Assembly (NCBI RefSeq): GCF_015100395.1
Contig: NZ_AP022847.1
Location: forward strand, 186,001 to 250,000
DNA length: 64,000 nt
Direction of reading: 5' to 3'
Source: Nitrosophilus alvini
GTDB lineage: Bacteria > Campylobacterota > Campylobacteria > Campylobacterales > Nitratiruptoraceae
Positions 60,891 to 64,000 of the stretch are shown here, piece after piece; the first letter of the stretch is position 1; every line of letters starts with the position of its first letter. The notes beneath the pieces were generated by a model. It saw only the letters and a list, made by a program, of their open reading frames with translations, was not told where the DNA came from and did not search any database. The position numbers and the translations under genes were made by a program.

Positions 60891-61754
60891 ATGGATAGGA
60901 TACTGAAAGTTTTAAGAGATTTCAATGAACTTGTCATGTTCAAACATACTGTATTTTCACTTCCGTTTATATTTATAGCTATGGTAGTGGCTGCAGATGG
61001 ATGGTTTGGATGGAGATTGCTATTTTTGGGACTTTTAGCTGCAGCGAGTGCCAGAAACTTTGCCATGGGTATTAACAGGTATCTTGACAGAGACATCGAT
61101 GCCAAAAACCCCAGAACTGCAAACAGACCCAGTGTAGACGGTAGAATAGACGAGAGTAAAATACTGCTTTTCATAGCGATAAACGGCCTGATATTCATTG
61201 TAACCGCTTATTTTATAAATGATCTTGCATTTATGCTCTCTTTTCCGATTCTGCTGATTTTGGGAGCATACTCATATTTTAAAAGATTTAGCTACACGGC
61301 CCATATAATTCTAGGTATTTCTTTGGGTCTCGCTCCGATAGCGGGTGTGGTTGCGGTAAAAGCTTCAATTACCATGTGGTCGGTTTTCCTTTCTCTCGGA
61401 GTTATGTTTTGGGTAGCCGGATTTGACCTGTTATACAGCCTGCAGGATATGGAGTTTGACATAAAAGAGGGCCTACACTCTATTCCGTCCAGGTTTGGTG
61501 CAGATTGTACAATGTTTATTTCCAGGATATTCCATGCACTTACCGTACTCTTTTGGCTCTTTTTTACCGTAGAAGCCGGGTTGGGACTTTTTGCGTATCT
61601 TGCGGTACTGATATCTGCTGTTATGCTATGGTATGAACATTTGATAGTAAAACGCGATTTTACAAAAATCGACAGAGCCTTTTTCACAGTTAACGGATAT
61701 TTAGGCATCATATTTTTCATATTGATAGTAATAGATAGGATAGTATATGCTTAA
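60891..61754 (+). CDS. mqnP: UbiA-family polyprenyltransferase, probably MqnP
   Basis: 287 residues from ATG 60891 (TGGAG upstream); an earlier in-frame ATG has no RBS. Eight or nine membrane helices and the two Asp-rich prenyl-diphosphate sites NRYLDRDIDAKNPRT and SLQDMEFDIKEG define the UbiA superfamily. Campylobacterota make menaquinone by the futalosine route and use an MqnP-type enzyme of this subgroup to attach the side chain, so this would supply the quinone used by the complex I encoded next door. Assignment to MqnP rests on lineage knowledge. It overlaps the next gene by eight bases. Confidence 0.82.
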   Translation: MDRILKVLRDFNELVMFKHTVFSLPFIFIAMVVAADGWFGWRLLFLGLLAAASARNFAMGINRYLDRDIDAKNPRTANRPSVDGRIDESKILLFIAINGLIFIVTAYFINDLAFMLSFPILLILGAYSYFKRFSYTAHIILGISLGLAPIAGVVAVKASITMWSVFLSLGVMFWVAGFDLLYSLQDMEFDIKEGLHSIPSRFGADCTMFISRIFHALTVLFWLFFTVEAGLGLFAYLAVLISAVMLWYEHLIVKRDFTKIDRAFFTVNGYLGIIFFILIVIDRIVYA

Positions 61755-62454
61755 GAACGACTGGGGTGATATAGTAGAAGAAGCATATGATTCATTGGAG
61801 AGTGAATATAGAAAGTTTCTTGAAAAAAACAGCGGATATTTTCCCGATTTTGAAAATATGTTCAACGCCTTTAAAACGCTGCCTCTTGCAAATACAAAAT
61901 ATATCCTTTTCGGACAGGACCCGTATCCCAGACGCGAAAGCGCCATCGGATATGCATTTATCGATGCGAAAGTAAAAAGAATCTTTGATGATAAAAACGG
62001 CCTTTCCAAAGAGGTCAATAGAGCAGTTAGTCTCAGAAATTTTGTAAAAATGGCACTTGTGGCAGATGGAAGACTTTCACCGACCGATACTTCCAAAGAG
62101 GCTATTAAAAAAGTAAACAGAGACGATCTTATAGTAAGTATAATGGATCTGAAAAACAATTTTGAGAAAAATGGGATTCTTCTGCTTAACAAAGCACTTG
62201 TTTTTACATCAAAGAAAGATACCAGGCTACATCTGAAAAAGTGGCATCCATTCATAGCAAAACTTCTTGAACTACTTCAAAACAGAGATCTGGAACTTAT
62301 ACTTTTTGGCAATGCGGCAAAAGATATACTGAGTATCAAAGAGAGTAGAAAATTTAAAGTTTACCATATGGAACACCCATACAATGTCAGTTTCGTGACA
62401 AACAAAGAAGCACTCGATTTTTTTGGTAAAATGGAACTTTTAAAGAGACAATGA
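61747..62454 (+). CDS. Uracil-DNA glycosylase superfamily protein
   Basis: 235 residues. The water-activating motif FGQDPYPR (family 1: GQDPYH) and GILLLNKALVF (LLLNxxLT) are present, but the C-terminal intercalation motif reads EHPYNVSF rather than HPSPLSA. It is therefore a divergent UDG family member; whether it removes uracil or another base is uncertain. ATG 61747 overlaps the preceding gene. Confidence 0.75.
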   Translation: MLKNDWGDIVEEAYDSLESEYRKFLEKNSGYFPDFENMFNAFKTLPLANTKYILFGQDPYPRRESAIGYAFIDAKVKRIFDDKNGLSKEVNRAVSLRNFVKMALVADGRLSPTDTSKEAIKKVNRDDLIVSIMDLKNNFEKNGILLLNKALVFTSKKDTRLHLKKWHPFIAKLLELLQNRDLELILFGNAAKDILSIKESRKFKVYHMEHPYNVSFVTNKEALDFFGKMELLKRQ

Positions 62455-62472
62455 TATTAAACGGATAATGAA

Positions 62473-63456
62473 ATGAATAAAAAGATTCTTGCAGTAGTGT
62501 TATTTGGCATATATCTCTTTGCATCAGATATGAGCATCTGGCTAAGGCCGGACTACATTCCGGCTCCGAAAGAGAATCCCCTGACAAAAGAGAAAATAGA
62601 GCTAGGGAAACTGCTTTTTTTTGATCCGAGACTGTCACGCAACGATACGGTATCTTGTGCCACCTGTCATATACCGTACTACTACTGGACAGACAGAGTA
62701 CCAAGGGCAGTTGGAATTGAGGGAAGGAAGGGTACAAGAAACACTCCTACTATAGTAAACGGTGCATATCTTCACACATTTTTCTGGGATGCAAGGGCTG
62801 AGTCTTTGGAAGAGCAGGCATTGGGTCCTATTGAGGCGAAAGCAGAGATGGATATCTCTGCAGAAGAGCTGGTCAAAAAACTCAAAAATATAAAAGGGTA
62901 TGTTAAACTTTTTGAAAAGGCGTTTCCGGGGATTGGCATAACAAAAGAGACAATAGCAAAAGCGATAGCCTCCTTTGAAAGAACGGTAGTTTCTACAGAG
63001 TCAGCTTTTGACAGATGGGTTAAAGGAGATCAAAATGCTATAAGCGAGGAGGCGAAAGAGGGTTTTGAGATATTTAGAAACAAGGGCAAATGTATATCCT
63101 GCCACAGCGGCTTCAATTTTACCAATGAAAGCCTGAACAACATTGCTCTTGGTGACTCGGATCCAGGAGTTTTTGCAATAACCAAAAATCCCATATGGAA
63201 AGGGTGCTTTAAAACGCCGACTTTAAGAGATGTGGCCGAAACATCTCCATATTTTCATGACGGTTCGGTGCATACACTTGAAGAGGCTGTTTATATATGC
63301 GGCAATGGAGGTAGGTATAAAGATATGAAAGGAAGGTCTCCTTTTTTCAGAGATAGGGGACTGAGTATGGATGAAGTGAGAAAAGTTGTAAAATTTCTCG
63401 AGACACTGACAGGCAAGAGACCGGATATCGAAATACCATACGAATTTCCACAGTAA
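62473..63456 (+). CDS. Di-haem cytochrome c peroxidase
   Basis: 327 residues. A signal peptide (about 1-18) directs export; two haem c sites, C62ATCH66 and C207ISCH211, are in the positions typical of the CcpA/MauG family, and the DARAESLEEQ and SPYFHDGSVHTLEEAV signatures are present. It reduces hydrogen peroxide in the periplasm with electrons from cytochrome c. It is monocistronic or the last gene of the mqnP-UDG-ccp unit. Confidence 0.93.
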   Translation: MNKKILAVVLFGIYLFASDMSIWLRPDYIPAPKENPLTKEKIELGKLLFFDPRLSRNDTVSCATCHIPYYYWTDRVPRAVGIEGRKGTRNTPTIVNGAYLHTFFWDARAESLEEQALGPIEAKAEMDISAEELVKKLKNIKGYVKLFEKAFPGIGITKETIAKAIASFERTVVSTESAFDRWVKGDQNAISEEAKEGFEIFRNKGKCISCHSGFNFTNESLNNIALGDSDPGVFAITKNPIWKGCFKTPTLRDVAETSPYFHDGSVHTLEEAVYICGNGGRYKDMKGRSPFFRDRGLSMDEVRKVVKFLETLTGKRPDIEIPYEFPQ

Positions 63457-63505
63457 AAAGCTTTGAAGAGTTATCCCGGAATTTTCCCTTTGCACTCTTT
63501 TATGG

Positions 63506-63511
63506 TATAAT
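63506..63511 (+). promoter_or_regulatory. -10 element of the tRNA-Arg(GCG) gene
   Basis: Exact TATAAT 14 bases upstream of the mature tRNA 5' end. No clear -35 box. Confidence 0.65.
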
Positions 63512-63524
63512 TTCACTCCTCAAA

Positions 63525-63601
63525 GCGCCCGTAGCTCAGCTGGATAGAGCAACAGGTTGCGGTCCTGTAGGCCGGGAGTTCGAATCTCTCCGGGCGCGCC
63601 A
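63525..63601 (+). tRNA. tRNA-Arg (anticodon GCG)
   Basis: A 77-base cloverleaf with acceptor GCGCCCG/CGGGCGC, discriminator G and encoded CCA. The anticodon stem ACAGG/CCTGT closes the loop TTGCGGT, anticodon GCG. A at the D-loop position after GG and C35 fit arginine identity. Most bacteria read CGN with ACG (inosine), so G34 is noteworthy. The 3' half is a standard integration site and a tyrosine integrase gene follows 77 bases downstream. Confidence 0.93.
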
Positions 63602-63678
63602 GAGTGCTTCATACTCCCGATTTTAGGGGACTTTTAGTCTCGCGATTTTCCACTGTGCCCAAACTGTGTCAGCAAGTG

Positions 63679-64000
63679 TTATTCAGATATAAGAAAATCT
63701 GATATAAAGGTGGCTCTTTTTTTCTTTTTGCTTCTGATATATCTTGCATATTTTTGTAGTGTCATTGAGCTGTCTTTGTGACCAAGCATTTGACTAACCC
63801 AAAGGATATCTTCACCATTTGCTATCATTAGGCTTGCAAATGTATGTCTCATCTGATATAGATTTCTGTGAGGAATCCCCAATTTTTTTAAAGTAGGTTT
63901 CCAGTAATAGGCACTGATTTTATCACAGGTATTAAAGGGTCTGTTCTCATAGGTTTCAAAAACATAAATTGCCTTTTTTCTGGATAACTCTCTGTGCATT
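63679..64000 (-). CDS. Tyrosine recombinase / integrase, C-terminal part
   Basis: At least 107 residues; the frame runs off the window end, so the N-terminus (arm- and core-binding domains) is outside. Visible catalytic motifs are YQMRHTFASLMI (R-H-x-x-R box II as RHTF) and LGHKDSSMTLQKYARY (box III with His and the nucleophilic Tyr). It belongs to the phage-type integrase family. Its 3' end faces the tRNA-Arg(GCG), the arrangement expected if this tRNA is the attachment site of an integrated element extending to the right. Confidence 0.9.
   Translation of the reverse strand, partial: MHRELSRKKAIYVFETYENRPFNTCDKISAYYWKPTLKKLGIPHRNLYQMRHTFASLMIANGEDILWVSQMLGHKDSSMTLQKYARYIRSKKKKRATFISDFLISE

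Overview
The window looks like a chromosomal segment of a Campylobacterota (Epsilonproteobacteria) bacterium, probably a vent-type, Nautiliales- or Nitratiruptor-like member rather than Campylobacter or Helicobacter. The reasons are: an rpoC gene followed by rpsL-rpsG-fusA; a 14-gene nuo operon in which nuoE/nuoF are replaced by a small NuoE-like protein and a GltD-like flavoprotein; two tandem nuoG genes; a PglB-type oligosaccharyltransferase; an MqnP-like UbiA prenyltransferase (futalosine menaquinone route); and an AG-rich coding style with many AGA/AGG arginine codons. The genus is an inference and cannot be settled from this sequence alone.

Layout. 1-7.9 kb: end of rpoC, rpsL, rpsG, fusA and a tRNA-Arg(CCT). 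7.9-15.1 kb: small housekeeping and accessory genes (glycine-zipper protein, orphan ThiF-like E1, HTH/coiled-coil protein, RRM protein, Y-family polymerase divergent from an S24 LexA-like repressor, diguanylate cyclase, Mut7-C protein, ComEA-like HhH protein, galE). 15.2-17.9 kb: a BrnT/BrnA toxin-antitoxin pair and pglB. 18.0-36.6 kb: a surface polysaccharide locus, with wzz and the initiating sugar-phosphate transferase on + converging on a long AT-rich minus-strand operon. That operon starts with an EPS-associated MarR-type regulator and runs through a UDP-uronate-forming dehydrogenase, a CDP-3,6-dideoxyhexose pathway (rfbF, rfbG, a 3,5-epimerase-like gene, a reductase, rfbH), wzx, wzy, six glycosyltransferases and an AsnB-like amidotransferase. 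36.7-42.3 kb: pcm, a broken small membrane gene, a beta-CASP hydrolase, a lipoprotein, nfo and an AAA ATPase. 42.5-59.9 kb: nuoABCD-(E-like)-(F/GltD-like)-G-G-HIJKLMN. 59.9-63.5 kb: miaA, mqnP-like, a UDG-family gene and a di-haem peroxidase. 63.5-64 kb: tRNA-Arg(GCG) followed by the C-terminal end of a tyrosine integrase, the likely edge of an integrated element that continues outside the window.

How it works together. The nuo operon encodes a proton-pumping complex I feeding menaquinone, but its electron input is not the standard NADH module. The polysaccharide locus has a full Wzx/Wzy set and makes at least one 3,6-dideoxyhexose (an L-sugar such as ascarylose is plausible because of the epimerase) and a hexuronate that could be amidated. 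PglB next to it implies N-glycosylation of exported proteins.

Most unusual signals. (1) Short degenerate tandem repeats of 6-7 nt recur as families at separate loci, both between genes and inside coding sequences: AAGGNNG at three loci, TTAGTNN at two, GTGTKA at two, plus eight copies of AGCAAC in wzz. (2) Two genes are broken by one base exactly at homopolymers (A8 in a glycosyltransferase, T7 in a small membrane gene), which fits phase variation or base-calling error. (3) Two blocks about 98% identical inside otherwise divergent nuoG paralogues suggest gene conversion. (4) The NuoF substitute is a fusion of a NuoF iron-sulfur tail with a GltD-like flavoprotein. No intergenic stretch exceeds about 160 bases.
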